DNA of 64,000 bases, taken from assembly GCF_037300705.1 (NCBI RefSeq), contig NZ_CP147776.1:682001-746000 (forward strand), given 5' to 3'. This document shows positions 1-8,926 of the stretch, piece after piece; position 1 is the stretch's first letter, and each line of letters begins with the position of its first letter. The stretch comes from Massilia sp. W12. GTDB taxonomy: Bacteria; Pseudomonadota; Gammaproteobacteria; Burkholderiales; Burkholderiaceae_D. Made by a program: the position numbers and the translations under genes. The notes beneath the pieces were generated by a model that was given only the letters and a program-made list of their open reading frames with translations, ran no database searches and was not told the origin of the DNA.

Positions 1-159
1 CATGCTTTGCTGGGCCTGCTCAGCCAAGGCCAGCGCCAGCTTGGTGTCGCGTTGACGCAAATGCCAAGCCAGAGTTAACAGCAAGAACGGGCGCACATGC
101 GAGTGCGCCAGCTGGGCTTGCAGTGCCTGCACCTGTTCATCTGTGGCAAACAGCTCCAT
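1..159 (-). CDS. 5' end of an unknown protein, runs off the window
   Basis: The minus strand reads an open frame from an ATG at 159 to the window edge, 53 codons, beginning MELFATDEQVQALQAQLAHS. A Shine-Dalgarno AAGGAG lies 5 nt upstream (165-170), which favours this start over an in-frame ATG at 192. The visible part is helical and rich in Leu, Ala and Gln, and its second half (LLTLAWHLRQRDTKLALALAEQA) looks like the first helix pair of a tetratricopeptide repeat. Such N-termini precede GGDEF or kinase domains in related bacteria, but no catalytic domain is visible here, so function is not assigned. Confidence 0.6.
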   Translation of the reverse strand, partial: MELFATDEQVQALQAQLAHSHVRPFLLLTLAWHLRQRDTKLALALAEQAQQSM

Positions 160-193
160 CCGGACTCCTTGCGCCAGCAACGATACAGACATC

Positions 194-590
194 CTACCGC
201 ACTTTGCCGCCCTTGCGCAGCTTAAGGCGGCAGGTGTTGGGATTCGCGCAGACCTCACGCGGCGTTGCGCCGGCGCGAGCCGATCCAGAAAGATATGAGT
301 GATCGAAGCGGAAATCGGCATGCGGCATGCCGCTTAATGCCGCCCTGTTTTCTGCGCTGCCAGACAAATCGGAGAAGAGTCGGGCCGGGCTGGCGCGCCT
401 GCTGCCGGGCAAATCAAGCCAATATTGCAAACCGCCAGCATCCGGCGCACGGTGCAGCACGTTTTGATAAAGCGCGTCGCCAGTTCCAGATTGCCGGGGG
501 GGGGGCATGCAGGGCGCTGAATGCCGCCGATTGCACAAAAGCTTGCGTCAGCAATTCTGTTGCCGCGCCGGAGTTCACAGCGGGAAAGTT
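194..590 (-). pseudogene. Frameshifted C-terminal remnant of a DUF4214 protein
   Basis: Two adjoining minus-strand frames together rebuild one DUF4214 unit. The upstream frame reads FVQSAAFSALHAPPPGNLEL and the downstream frame continues LYQNVLHRAPDAGGLQYWLD through SGSAENRAAL. Joining them after NLELAT with one restored base (around 472-479, where GCGACG meets CGC) gives a 31-residue segment that aligns without gaps to FIRSAEF...LYHNVLQR in the intact neighbouring gene. The remnant begins directly after that neighbour's terminator and has no start codon or upstream domain. A run of ten G at 496-505 lies inside it but is in frame in this reconstruction. Interpretation: decayed duplicate; a sequencing error at the shift cannot be excluded. 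Confidence 0.65.
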
Positions 591-599
591 GAGACGGCC

Positions 600-629
600 A
601 AAAAAGAGCCGGCGTGAGCCGGCTCTTTT
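600..629 (-). terminator. Rho-independent terminator of the RTX/DUF4214 gene
   Basis: A 12-bp stem (602-613 with 618-629, AAAAGAGCCGGC type) closes a GTGA/TCAC tetraloop. Read on the minus strand it ends in a run of T and lies 15 nt past the stop codon of the preceding gene. Confidence 0.9.
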
Positions 630-644
630 GTGCGAAGAAATGGA

Positions 645-2786
645 TTAATTTCCGGTGTAGGGAATGATTTCAAAACCGAGATCCATAATCCCAACCAGCG
701 CCGCTTTGTTTTCCGTACTCTCAGAAAACGCCACCAGCACATCCGCTTTTGTGCCTTTGTTTTCATTCAAGACATTGGTCCAGAATTGGATGCCTTCTGC
801 CTCACCTTCACGTTGCAGGACGTTGTGGTATAGCTTGCGCACCAGGTTTTCATTGCTCAGGTCGAATCCATACAGGCGGTAAAACTCTGCTGAGCGGATA
901 AAGCCCTCCGCCACTTGGTTCAAGGTCACGCCCAGTTCCAACTTCCTGGCCCAGTAGCCAAGGCCGGTGGCGTCGCCATCGCGCGCCAGAATCGCGCGGT
1001 ACATGCGGTAAGCCTGTGCCGTGTATATATCATCGCCAAAAGAGAAGGAGGTGTCCGCAAAGGTGAGCAGCTCGACATTTTTGACGACATCTGTGCCATC
1101 CGGATTGCCGCGCGTGCCATTGGCTTTGACCGTCCAAATGCTTGGCCCTTCCAGGGTAATTTCATAGTCGGCCCGATTACCCATAAAATACGCGACATCT
1201 TTGCCAGCGCCGCCATCGATCGTGTCATTGCCGGCGCCGCCTGTCAGCGTGTCGTTGCCGGCCATTCCCTGCAGTTCATTATTGAGGGTGCTGCCCTGGA
1301 TAAAATTATTCCCGCTATTGCCGGTTCCTGTCTGCGGAATCTGCTGCCCGTTGATAATTTGACCCAGTGCGCTATTGCTTAAATTCGGACCCCAGTTAAG
1401 CGTCAGATTTTCCACATTATCCGGCAGGGTGTAGGAACTGAGCATGGAATAAGCAGTATCCGTACCATTGTCGCTTATTTCGCTGATGGCATCGCTCGCA
1501 TTGTTCACTAAATATTGATCATTGCCGGCGCCGCCACTCAAGGCATCCGCTCCGCTGGAGCCTGGCAGCGCATCGCTTCCTGCGCCACCGGTGACATTTG
1601 AACTTTGGGTAAGCCAATAGCCGGTCTGCAGCCTTTCGCCTTTCAATGTGGTCCACCAATTGGTCAAATTCATATCAAACAATGAACCATCCGTGGTGCT
1701 CAACAGCATGCTCTTGCCATCTGCCGATGTGGCGCGCATATCAACGCCGCTGGCAATGCTTGGCTTCTGGCTGTCATGCGTCAAAATCTGCAAGCTTTTG
1801 GTTTGATAATCATATTGAAACAGATTCATCCCAACCGTATTGCTTGCCAGCATGGCAGGGGGATACAGCTGGTTGTAGTCATCTATCGCGTACACCAGAT
1901 TGTTGGCGTCGCTCAGGATGGCGCGTACATAATGGGTGCCTGGCAACTTGTCATTTTGGTCGACCATGGTCAACTCTTTGAGGTCGCTGTCGCCATTGAT
2001 GCGCAGGATCAAACCTTGCGGGCCGCCGGACCAGAATTGCTTATCGCCAACCGCCTGCAGTGCGCCATTTGGCACGAAACGGTGCTCGGCCGCCGCCGGG
2101 CTGACCAGCTGAGTCAGGGAGCCGGAGACGACGCTGCGATATACCAGTCCGCCCGTGAGGGACGAACTGGTATTGGAAGTCAGATTGCTTGCGTAAGTGT
2201 GGAAGTACAGCGTTTGCCCATCGCTGCTGAAGGATGGGCTGTAACTATGGTTGTTCGCCTCGGCTCCTGCAGGACTGTATGAAACACGCTCCAGCTTACC
2301 GCTTTGCAAATCGCGCATGAAAATGTCGGACATGGTCCGATAATCATTTTTGACCAGATTATCCGATTCACTTGCAAAAGCGAGATAACGCCCATCAGGC
2401 GACATACTGTAGTCCTGCTGAATCCCCTTATTGGCAGGCAGGGTGGCGCCATGGCTGACCGCCGTGACTTTCTTGGTGGCGACATCGCTGGCGAATAATT
2501 GATACTGGGTGCTTTCGGTTTGCGTGCCTTTATTAATCACCTTTTCCGTCAGATAAGAGATGACGCCGCCAGTCTGGGATATTTTCAAACCGGTCAATAC
2601 GCTATCCAGATCACTATCGGATACGACCTTGGTGTACACGCCGCTGGCGATGTCTTGCTGATAAATCACCTCAGCCACGCCTTCTTGCACAATCATGGCG
2701 ATCTTTTTACCGTCTGAAGACAGAACGGCATCAGTGATTTGACTCTTGCCATCGGGGGCAGTGACTAGGGTGGCGGCTTGCGTCAT
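645..2786 (-). CDS. RTX/DUF4214 protein with beta-propeller-like N-terminal half, probably secreted
   Basis: A 713-residue protein. The N-terminal two thirds carries TolB/PD40-like blades, for example MSPDGRYLAFASESDNL and SPSFSSDGQTLYFHTYASNL. This is followed by hemolysin-type calcium-binding nonapeptides (GGAGNDTLTGGAGNDTIDGG and others) and then about 120 residues of DUF4214 (RMYRAILARDGDATGLGYW and LYHNVLQREGEAEGIQFW). No Sec signal peptide is seen. RTX repeats with a C-terminal DUF4214 region are typical of type I secretion substrates, so an extracellular location is inferred; substrate and role are unknown. The frame is open for a further 84 codons upstream, but that part has non-coding composition, so the ATG before TQAATLV is preferred. 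It is monocistronic, ends in a strong terminator and is divergent from uvrD. Confidence 0.8.
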   Translation of the reverse strand: MTQAATLVTAPDGKSQITDAVLSSDGKKIAMIVQEGVAEVIYQQDIASGVYTKVVSDSDLDSVLTGLKISQTGGVISYLTEKVINKGTQTESTQYQLFASDVATKKVTAVSHGATLPANKGIQQDYSMSPDGRYLAFASESDNLVKNDYRTMSDIFMRDLQSGKLERVSYSPAGAEANNHSYSPSFSSDGQTLYFHTYASNLTSNTSSSLTGGLVYRSVVSGSLTQLVSPAAAEHRFVPNGALQAVGDKQFWSGGPQGLILRINGDSDLKELTMVDQNDKLPGTHYVRAILSDANNLVYAIDDYNQLYPPAMLASNTVGMNLFQYDYQTKSLQILTHDSQKPSIASGVDMRATSADGKSMLLSTTDGSLFDMNLTNWWTTLKGERLQTGYWLTQSSNVTGGAGSDALPGSSGADALSGGAGNDQYLVNNASDAISEISDNGTDTAYSMLSSYTLPDNVENLTLNWGPNLSNSALGQIINGQQIPQTGTGNSGNNFIQGSTLNNELQGMAGNDTLTGGAGNDTIDGGAGKDVAYFMGNRADYEITLEGPSIWTVKANGTRGNPDGTDVVKNVELLTFADTSFSFGDDIYTAQAYRMYRAILARDGDATGLGYWARKLELGVTLNQVAEGFIRSAEFYRLYGFDLSNENLVRKLYHNVLQREGEAEGIQFWTNVLNENKGTKADVLVAFSESTENKAALVGIMDLGFEIIPYTGN

Positions 2787-3057
2787 GTGAAAATCTCTGT
2801 CTGAATATTGAGGCCGCTGCAACAGGCGGGATAAGCGGGCTGCTGATGCATGCGGCGCAACTGAAAACCGGGTTGTATAGGCATCCGCTGCGGTATGCCG
2901 GGTCGATCGATTCTTGCATGTGGCTATCAGGGTGTCAAGCAAACCCCGGGCTTGAATTTTCCAAATTGCAACAGAATGCAAACCGCCTGCAAGCGTAAAG
3001 CACAGGTACAATGACGCTTTCGCGCCATCCTGGCCCATCTGTCTATCTCATCTCTTC

Positions 3058-5340
3058 ATGCAAGATCTGCTCGATAATCTGAACCCGGAACAACTCGCCG
3101 CCGTGACTTTACCGGCGCAACACGCCATGATTTTAGCCGGCGCCGGCTCCGGCAAAACCCGGGTCTTGACCACCCGCATCGCCTGGTTGATTCAAACCGG
3201 CCAGGCCTCGCCCGGCAGCGTGCTGGCGGTGACCTTCACCAATAAAGCCGCCAAGGAAATGCTGGCGCGCCTGGGTTCCATGTTGCCCTTGAATTTGCGC
3301 GGCATGTGGATCGGCACTTTCCATGGTCTGTGCAACCGCTTTTTGCGCACCCATCACATGGACGCCGGTCTGCCGCAGAGTTTTCAGATCATGGACAGCA
3401 GCGATCAGCTCGCGGCCATCAAGCGCATGTTGAAAGCCCAGCAAATCAGCGAAGAGCGCTACCCGGCCAAGGATTTGCAGCACTATATCAACCACGCCAA
3501 AGAGGCCGGCTTGCGCGCGCAGAATCTGAGCGGACACGACCCGCGCACGCGCAAGCTGAATGAACTGTTCGCCGCCTACGATGCGCAATGCCAGCGCGAA
3601 GGCGTGCTCGACTTTGCCGAATTATTGTTGCGCTGCTATGAAGTGTTGCTGCGCAACCAGCCCCTGCGCGAACATTATCAGGCGCGTTTCCGCCACATCC
3701 TGGTGGATGAGTTTCAAGACACCAATGACTTGCAATACAAATGGCTCAAGCTTTTAAGCGGCGAAGGGCGCGCCGGCGCAGTCTTTGCAGTGGGCGATGA
3801 TGACCAGAGCATTTACGCCTTTCGCGGTGCGAATGTCGGCAATATGCTCGACTTCACCCGCGAATACCAGGTCAATAATCTGATCAAGCTGGAACAAAAC
3901 TACCGTTCGCACGGCAATATCCTCGATTGCGCGAATCAATTGATTGCGAATAACAGCGCGCGACTGGGTAAAGACTTGCGCACCGATGCCGGGCATGGCG
4001 AGCCGGTGCGGATTTATGAAGCGCAAAATGATTTGCAGGAAGCGCAATGGGTGGTGGAAGAAGCCAAAAACCTGATTGCGCACGGCGCGGCGCGGCGGGA
4101 AATTGCGATTTTGTATCGCTCGAATGCGCAAAGCCGGGTGTTGGAACACGCCCTGTTTTCCGCCGGTCTGCCGTATCACGTGTATGGCGGCCTGCGCTTT
4201 TTCCAACGCGCCGAAGTCAAACATGCAGTCGCCTATCTGAGTTTGATGGACAATCCGCACAATGACTCCGCCTTCTTGCGCGTGGTCAACACCCCCGCGC
4301 GCGGCATCGGCCCGAAAGCGCTGGAACAGCTGCAGGATGCAGCGCAACAGCAAAACCTTTCTTTATACGCAGCCGTGCCGTATGTGGCGGGCAAGGCTGG
4401 CGCGAATCTGGCCAAATTCGTGTCCCTGATTGAATCCATGCGCTTTGCCAGCGGTCCCATGCCCTTGCCGGAAATGGTGGAGCAGGTGTTGCAGCAAAGC
4501 GCATTGCTGACTATGTATGAAAACGATGAAGAGCATGCCGACAAACTGGAAAACTTGCGCCAGATCATCGGCGCGGCGCGTCTGTTTTTAAGTGAAGAAG
4601 GCTATGCGCGCGAACATCCGGCCTGCGCCGGCCCGGCGCTCTCCTCTGATCTGGTGGAAATCGACAACGGCCCGCAACTCGACGACGCCGATAAACCCTT
4701 GCGCATGCTGCTCTCGCCGCTCACTGCATTCCTGCAGCACGCCGCGCTGGAAGCCGGCGAAAACCAGGCCCTGCAAGGACAGGATGCCTTGCAATTGATG
4801 ACCGTGCATGCGGCCAAGGGCCTGGAGTTTGACAATGTGTTTATCACCGGTATGGAAGCCGGCCTGTTCCCGCATGAAAACAGCGCATCGGAACGAGACG
4901 GACTGGAAGAAGAGCGGCGCCTGATGTATGTCGCCATCACGCGCGCGCGCGACCGCCTCTATCTGTCCCTGGCGCAAAGCCGCATGTTGAATGGCCAGCA
5001 GCGCTACCAGACCCGCTCCGGTTTTTTGGACGAATTGCCGGAAGCCGCATTGAAATGGCTGACCCCGCGCCAAAACGGCGGCTGGTTCGCGCCGCCCAAA
5101 TCCAGCTGGGATCTGGCGCAAGACCTGGCGGCGGATGATTTACTGGCGCAACGCATGCGCCAGGCCGACGACGCGCGCAGCGGCTGGCGCGCCGGACAAA
5201 ATGTGCGCCACAGCCGTTTCGGCGATGGCGTGATTGTCAAACTGGAAGGCGAAGCCGGCAATTTGCGCGCCAAAATCAACTTTGGCGCAGAGGGGATGCG
5301 CGTGTTGGATTTGAGCATCGCCAAGCTGGAAGTCTTGTAA
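3058..5340 (+). CDS. uvrD: UvrD/PcrA-type superfamily 1 DNA helicase
   Basis: A 760-residue 3'-5' DNA helicase of the UvrD/Rep family, acting in nucleotide excision and mismatch repair. Motif I GAGSGKT is at residues 28-34, motif Ia TFTNKAA at 59-65, motif II VDEFQD at 216-221 and motif III GDDDQSIYAFRG at 246-257; motifs V/VI include TVHAAKGLEF and VAITRARDRL. The C-terminal tail has the VRHSRFGDGVI signature of the UvrD/PcrA tail that binds partners, which separates it from Rep. Length fits the family. No clear Shine-Dalgarno precedes the ATG. A TACAAT -10-like hexamer lies at 3007-3012, without a convincing -35. The gene sits alone between the divergent RTX gene and the export locus. Confidence 0.95.
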   Translation: MQDLLDNLNPEQLAAVTLPAQHAMILAGAGSGKTRVLTTRIAWLIQTGQASPGSVLAVTFTNKAAKEMLARLGSMLPLNLRGMWIGTFHGLCNRFLRTHHMDAGLPQSFQIMDSSDQLAAIKRMLKAQQISEERYPAKDLQHYINHAKEAGLRAQNLSGHDPRTRKLNELFAAYDAQCQREGVLDFAELLLRCYEVLLRNQPLREHYQARFRHILVDEFQDTNDLQYKWLKLLSGEGRAGAVFAVGDDDQSIYAFRGANVGNMLDFTREYQVNNLIKLEQNYRSHGNILDCANQLIANNSARLGKDLRTDAGHGEPVRIYEAQNDLQEAQWVVEEAKNLIAHGAARREIAILYRSNAQSRVLEHALFSAGLPYHVYGGLRFFQRAEVKHAVAYLSLMDNPHNDSAFLRVVNTPARGIGPKALEQLQDAAQQQNLSLYAAVPYVAGKAGANLAKFVSLIESMRFASGPMPLPEMVEQVLQQSALLTMYENDEEHADKLENLRQIIGAARLFLSEEGYAREHPACAGPALSSDLVEIDNGPQLDDADKPLRMLLSPLTAFLQHAALEAGENQALQGQDALQLMTVHAAKGLEFDNVFITGMEAGLFPHENSASERDGLEEERRLMYVAITRARDRLYLSLAQSRMLNGQQRYQTRSGFLDELPEAALKWLTPRQNGGWFAPPKSSWDLAQDLAADDLLAQRMRQADDARSGWRAGQNVRHSRFGDGVIVKLEGEAGNLRAKINFGAEGMRVLDLSIAKLEVL

Positions 5341-5346
5341 TCAGCG

Positions 5347-5371
5347 CCGTGTGGCGCGATTTGCCACACGG
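5347..5371. other. 9-bp hairpin downstream of uvrD
   Basis: CCGTGTGGC (5347-5355) pairs perfectly with GCCACACGG (5363-5371) around a 7-nt loop, 7 nt after the uvrD stop. There is no T tract on either strand, so it is not a standard intrinsic terminator; it may protect the 3' end or pause transcription before the export locus. A second perfect small hairpin, GCCTGT-G-ACAGGC, follows at about 5385-5397. Confidence 0.5.
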
Positions 5372-5465
5372 AAACCAGGTGACTGCCTGTGACAGGCGCA
5401 GGCGCTTTCCGCCGCAACAACTTTTGCGGTAAAGTAGCCCACAGCCAACAGCACAGGTTTTTGCC

Positions 5466-6737
5466 ATGTCTTCCGAGATTTTTCGCAAAGTCGCCCTGGA
5501 ACGCTTGTCCACCCCTGATCAGCTCGATCAGGCGCTGTTGCTGACGCCCGCCAAGAGCCGCCTGGCGTTGTGGCTGGCGGGGCTGCTGGTGTTGGCCATG
5601 CTGGTGGCCAGTCTCTTGATCAGCGTGCCGGTGATGGCCAGCGGCAGCGGCATCGTGCTGCAAACCCTGGGGGTGAGCGATGTGGTGGCGGCGCATGGCG
5701 GGCGGGTGCGGCGCGTCTTGAGCGCACCCGGGCAAACCATTCAAGCCGGCCAGCTGATCGCTGAATTGTCCCAACCCGAACTCGAAACCGCGCTGCAAAC
5801 CCAGCATGCCGACTTGCGCGAAGCACAGGCGCAGCGCGCCCGCATCAGCGAATTGCACGCCAGCGACCGCGCCATGCAAAGCCGCCAGCAAATCCAACAG
5901 CGCGGTGAATTGCAAGTGCGGCGCGGCGCCGCCAGCCAGCGTCACGCCTGGCTGCAACAGCGCATCAAACAGGATCAACAATTGCTCGCCAGCGGCTTTT
6001 TAAGCCGCAACCGCCTGCAAGACACCGAGGCTGAACTCTTGCAGCAGCAGGAAAAACTGGCCGAAATCGAAAGTAATTTGAAAGCGCTCGACAGCGATGC
6101 GGCGGCGCGTGAGCATGTGCGCGTGAAGGAATTGTTGGAACAGGATCTGCGCATCAGCAATCTGCAGCACCGTATCCGCGAAGCTGAGCAGCGCTTGCAG
6201 CGCGAGAGCCGTCTGCTGGCCGAGGCCGGCGGCGTGGTGGCGGAAATCAAATTCGCAGTCGGCGATGTGCTGTCCGCAGGACAAGCCGTGCTGACCCTGC
6301 TGCCGCCAGTCAGCAGTCAGAGCGGACAGCTGGAAGTAATCGCCTATCTGGCCGCCGGCGAAGGCAAAAAAGTCAAACCCGGGATGGCGGTGCGGGTCAC
6401 GCCGGGCAATGTCAAAAAAGAAGAATTCGGTTCCATCATCGGCACAGTGCAAAGCGTGGCCCCGATCCCCGCCACCAGCGAAGGCATGCAACGCACCTTG
6501 CGCAATCGGCAATTGGTTCAAAATCTGTCCCAGAATGCGGCCCCGATTGAAGTCCGTCTGAGTCTGCAGGCCGATCCCGCCAGCGCCTCCGGCTTGCGCT
6601 GGACCTCACGCGGGCCGGATCTGCGTTTAGACGCCGGCACCATTGTGCAGGCAGAAGTGGTGGTGAAACGCATCCGCCTGCTGGCGCTGGCCTTGCCCGC
6701 GCTGGAAGCCTGGCTGCATCTGGAGCCGATTGCATGA
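5466..6737 (+). CDS. NHLM-type export system membrane fusion protein (HlyD-like)
   Basis: A 423-residue periplasmic adaptor. A short cytoplasmic N-terminus is followed by one membrane helix at about residues 31-55 (LALWLAGLLVLAMLVASLLI). Then comes a biotinyl-lipoyl-like half motif (GGRVRRVLSAPGQTIQAGQLIAEL, read as two parts), a long Gln/Glu/Arg-rich coiled coil (about 105-250) and the returning lipoyl half (GGVVAEIKFAVGDVLSAGQ) with a beta-barrel domain. This layout matches the adaptor subunit of NHLM bacteriocin export systems. It would link the downstream ABC exporter to an outer-membrane channel; no TolC-like gene is in the window, so a channel elsewhere is inferred. The stop overlaps the next start (ATGA), indicating translational coupling. 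Confidence 0.85.
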   Translation: MSSEIFRKVALERLSTPDQLDQALLLTPAKSRLALWLAGLLVLAMLVASLLISVPVMASGSGIVLQTLGVSDVVAAHGGRVRRVLSAPGQTIQAGQLIAELSQPELETALQTQHADLREAQAQRARISELHASDRAMQSRQQIQQRGELQVRRGAASQRHAWLQQRIKQDQQLLASGFLSRNRLQDTEAELLQQQEKLAEIESNLKALDSDAAAREHVRVKELLEQDLRISNLQHRIREAEQRLQRESRLLAEAGGVVAEIKFAVGDVLSAGQAVLTLLPPVSSQSGQLEVIAYLAAGEGKKVKPGMAVRVTPGNVKKEEFGSIIGTVQSVAPIPATSEGMQRTLRNRQLVQNLSQNAAPIEVRLSLQADPASASGLRWTSRGPDLRLDAGTIVQAEVVVKRIRLLALALPALEAWLHLEPIA

Positions 6738-8926
6738 CACGGCGCCCGCCATCCCTGTCGCGCGCGGCTGGCTGGCTGGTGGGTGATTATGCGCCCTTGC
6801 GCACCGATACCGTATTGCAATTGGAAGTGGTGGAATGCGGCGCAGCCTGTCTGGCGATGGTGCTGGCCTGGCATGGCTGGCATGAAACACTGGAAGAATT
6901 GCGCATCGCCTGCGGCGTATCGCGCGACGGCTCGAAGGCTTCCAACATCGTCAAAGCGGCGCGCCAGCGCGGATTGCAGGCCAAAGGCGTGCGCGCAGAG
7001 CCGGCTGATTTGCGCGAATTGAACAGTCCGGCCATCGTGTTCTGGAACTTCAATCACTTTGTGGTGCTGGAAGGATTTGCGCGCGGACGCGCCTGGCTGA
7101 ATGATCCGGCAGCCGGACGGCGCAGCGTCTCGGAAGCCGAATTTGACGCTTCCTTCACCGGAGTCGCCCTGTTATTTGAAAAAGGGCCGGAGTTCCATCC
7201 CCATGGCCGGCCGCCCGGCTTGCTCAAACCGCTCTTGCAGCGCCTGCGCGGCAGTGGCGACGCTTTGCGCAATCTTTTTCTGGCCAGCCTGATTCTGACC
7301 TTGCCCGGCTTGATCGCGCCGGCCTTCTCGCGCCTGTTCGTCGATTTTTATCTGGTGCAGAAACTGGAAGATTGGCTCGACGCCCTGATTGCCGGCATGC
7401 TCTTCATGGCGCTCTTGCGCATGCTCTTAACCTGGTTGCAGCAATGGGCTTTGCTGCGCCTGAATAACGGACTGGCGCTGTCCTGGGCCTCGCGTTTTGT
7501 CTGGCATTTATTGCGCATGCCCCTGCCGTTTTTTCAGCAACGTTTCGCCGGCGAAATCGGCGCGCGCGTGATGATGAATGACAAACTGGCCCAGCTGGTG
7601 GGCGGCGAGCTGACCATGTGCGCCGCGCAGATGCTGGCGGCGGCTGTGTTTTTATTCGTGATGGCGCAATACAATTTGTGGGTGATGGGGGCGGCGCTGG
7701 CGCTGGGTTTGCTGAATCTGTCGATTCTGGCCTGGGCCCAACGCCGCACGCAGGAAGCCAGCCAGCGTTTGCAAATGGATCAGGGCAAATTTGTCGCCGC
7801 TCTGCTGCAAGGCACGCAACAGATGGAAGCATTGAAAGTCGCCAGCGCCGAAAATGCCCTGTTCACCCGCTGGCTGGGCCTGCATGCCAAAGTGGTGAAT
7901 GCTGAACAGAGCCTGGGTTTGCAAAGGCTGTGGAGCAATATCGTGCCGCAAATGAGCGCAGGGCTGTTGCTGGCGGCGGTGCTGGCGGTGGGCGGCTGGC
8001 AAGTGATGGGCGGACACCTCAGCCTGGGCATGCTGGTGGCCTTGCTGGCGCTGGCCGCCAATTTACAAGCGCCCTTGCTGTCCCTGGTCGGGGTCGGCGC
8101 CAAATTGCAGGAAGCGCAAGCGTATTTGCGCCGGATTGACGATGTCATGCAACACCCCCTGGCGACAGAATTCAGCGCGCCCCAGACCCCGCCGCTGGCG
8201 GTGGAACAAGTGGCGGGACGGGTTGAAATCCGCAATCTGTGTTTTGGCTACTCTCCGCTTGATCCGCCGCTGCTGGATGATTTTTCCCTGAACATCGAGG
8301 CCGGTCAGCGCATTGCCATCGTGGGCGCATCCGGCTCCGGCAAATCCACCCTGGGACGTTTGCTGGCTGGCGTTTGCGAAGCCTGGAGCGGCGAGATTGT
8401 GCTGGATGGCCGTCCCCTGCAACAGTGGCCGCGCTTGCAATTGCGCGCTGCGCTGGCCATGGTGGATCAGGAGATATCGCTGTTTGAAGCATCCATCCGC
8501 GACAATCTGACCTTATGGAATCTGGAAATCCCGCAAGGCTGGTGTGTGCGCGCAGCCAAAGACGCGGCGATTCATGAAGTGATTTCGGCGCGCGCCGGCG
8601 GCTATGCGACGCAAGTCGCGGAAGGCGGGCGCAATTTTTCCGCCGGTGAGCGGCAACGCCTTGAAATCGCCCGCGCCCTGGTCGGCCAGCCGCGTGTGCT
8701 GGTGCTGGATGAAGCCACTTCCGCATTGGACCCCGCGATTGAATTGCACATCATGCAGGCGCTGCGCCGGCGCGGCATCACCTGTTTAATCATTGCGCAC
8801 CGCCTATCCACCGTGCGCGATTGTGATTTGATTCTGGTGATGGAGCAGGGCAGGGTGGTGGAACAGGGCACGCATGCGGAATTGTTGAGCGCACGCGGGC
8901 AATATTGGCGTTTGTTGGAGGCATGA
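6734..8926 (+). CDS. C39 peptidase-containing ABC exporter (NHLM/PCAT type)
   Basis: A 730-residue peptidase-exporter that cleaves double-glycine leaders and moves the cargo across the inner membrane. The N-terminal C39 domain shows Gln29, catalytic Cys35 in VVECGAACL, His108 in NFNHFVVLEG and Asp124 in WLNDPAAGRR, so the cysteine-protease triad is intact. A six-helix ABC membrane domain follows (about 175-450), then the ATPase with Walker A GASGSGKST (531-539), a slightly variant signature FSAGERQR (635-642) and Walker B LVLDEATSALD. It overlaps the adaptor gene upstream and the second ABC gene downstream. Its most obvious substrate is the GG-leader repeat protein encoded at 12938-15517, which carries the leader pattern such peptidases recognise. 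Confidence 0.92.
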   Translation: MTRRPPSLSRAAGWLVGDYAPLRTDTVLQLEVVECGAACLAMVLAWHGWHETLEELRIACGVSRDGSKASNIVKAARQRGLQAKGVRAEPADLRELNSPAIVFWNFNHFVVLEGFARGRAWLNDPAAGRRSVSEAEFDASFTGVALLFEKGPEFHPHGRPPGLLKPLLQRLRGSGDALRNLFLASLILTLPGLIAPAFSRLFVDFYLVQKLEDWLDALIAGMLFMALLRMLLTWLQQWALLRLNNGLALSWASRFVWHLLRMPLPFFQQRFAGEIGARVMMNDKLAQLVGGELTMCAAQMLAAAVFLFVMAQYNLWVMGAALALGLLNLSILAWAQRRTQEASQRLQMDQGKFVAALLQGTQQMEALKVASAENALFTRWLGLHAKVVNAEQSLGLQRLWSNIVPQMSAGLLLAAVLAVGGWQVMGGHLSLGMLVALLALAANLQAPLLSLVGVGAKLQEAQAYLRRIDDVMQHPLATEFSAPQTPPLAVEQVAGRVEIRNLCFGYSPLDPPLLDDFSLNIEAGQRIAIVGASGSGKSTLGRLLAGVCEAWSGEIVLDGRPLQQWPRLQLRAALAMVDQEISLFEASIRDNLTLWNLEIPQGWCVRAAKDAAIHEVISARAGGYATQVAEGGRNFSAGERQRLEIARALVGQPRVLVLDEATSALDPAIELHIMQALRRRGITCLIIAHRLSTVRDCDLILVMEQGRVVEQGTHAELLSARGQYWRLLEA

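Noticed and set aside
496-505. Run of ten G as the frameshift point in the DUF4214 remnant.
   Set aside because: Aligning with the neighbouring gene keeps the frame through the run and places the shift about 20-30 nt away, near 472-479.
5004-5981. 325-codon minus-strand frame across the end of uvrD and start of the adaptor gene.
   Set aside because: It is antisense to two well-supported genes, has no recognisable motif and typical GC-rich shadow composition.
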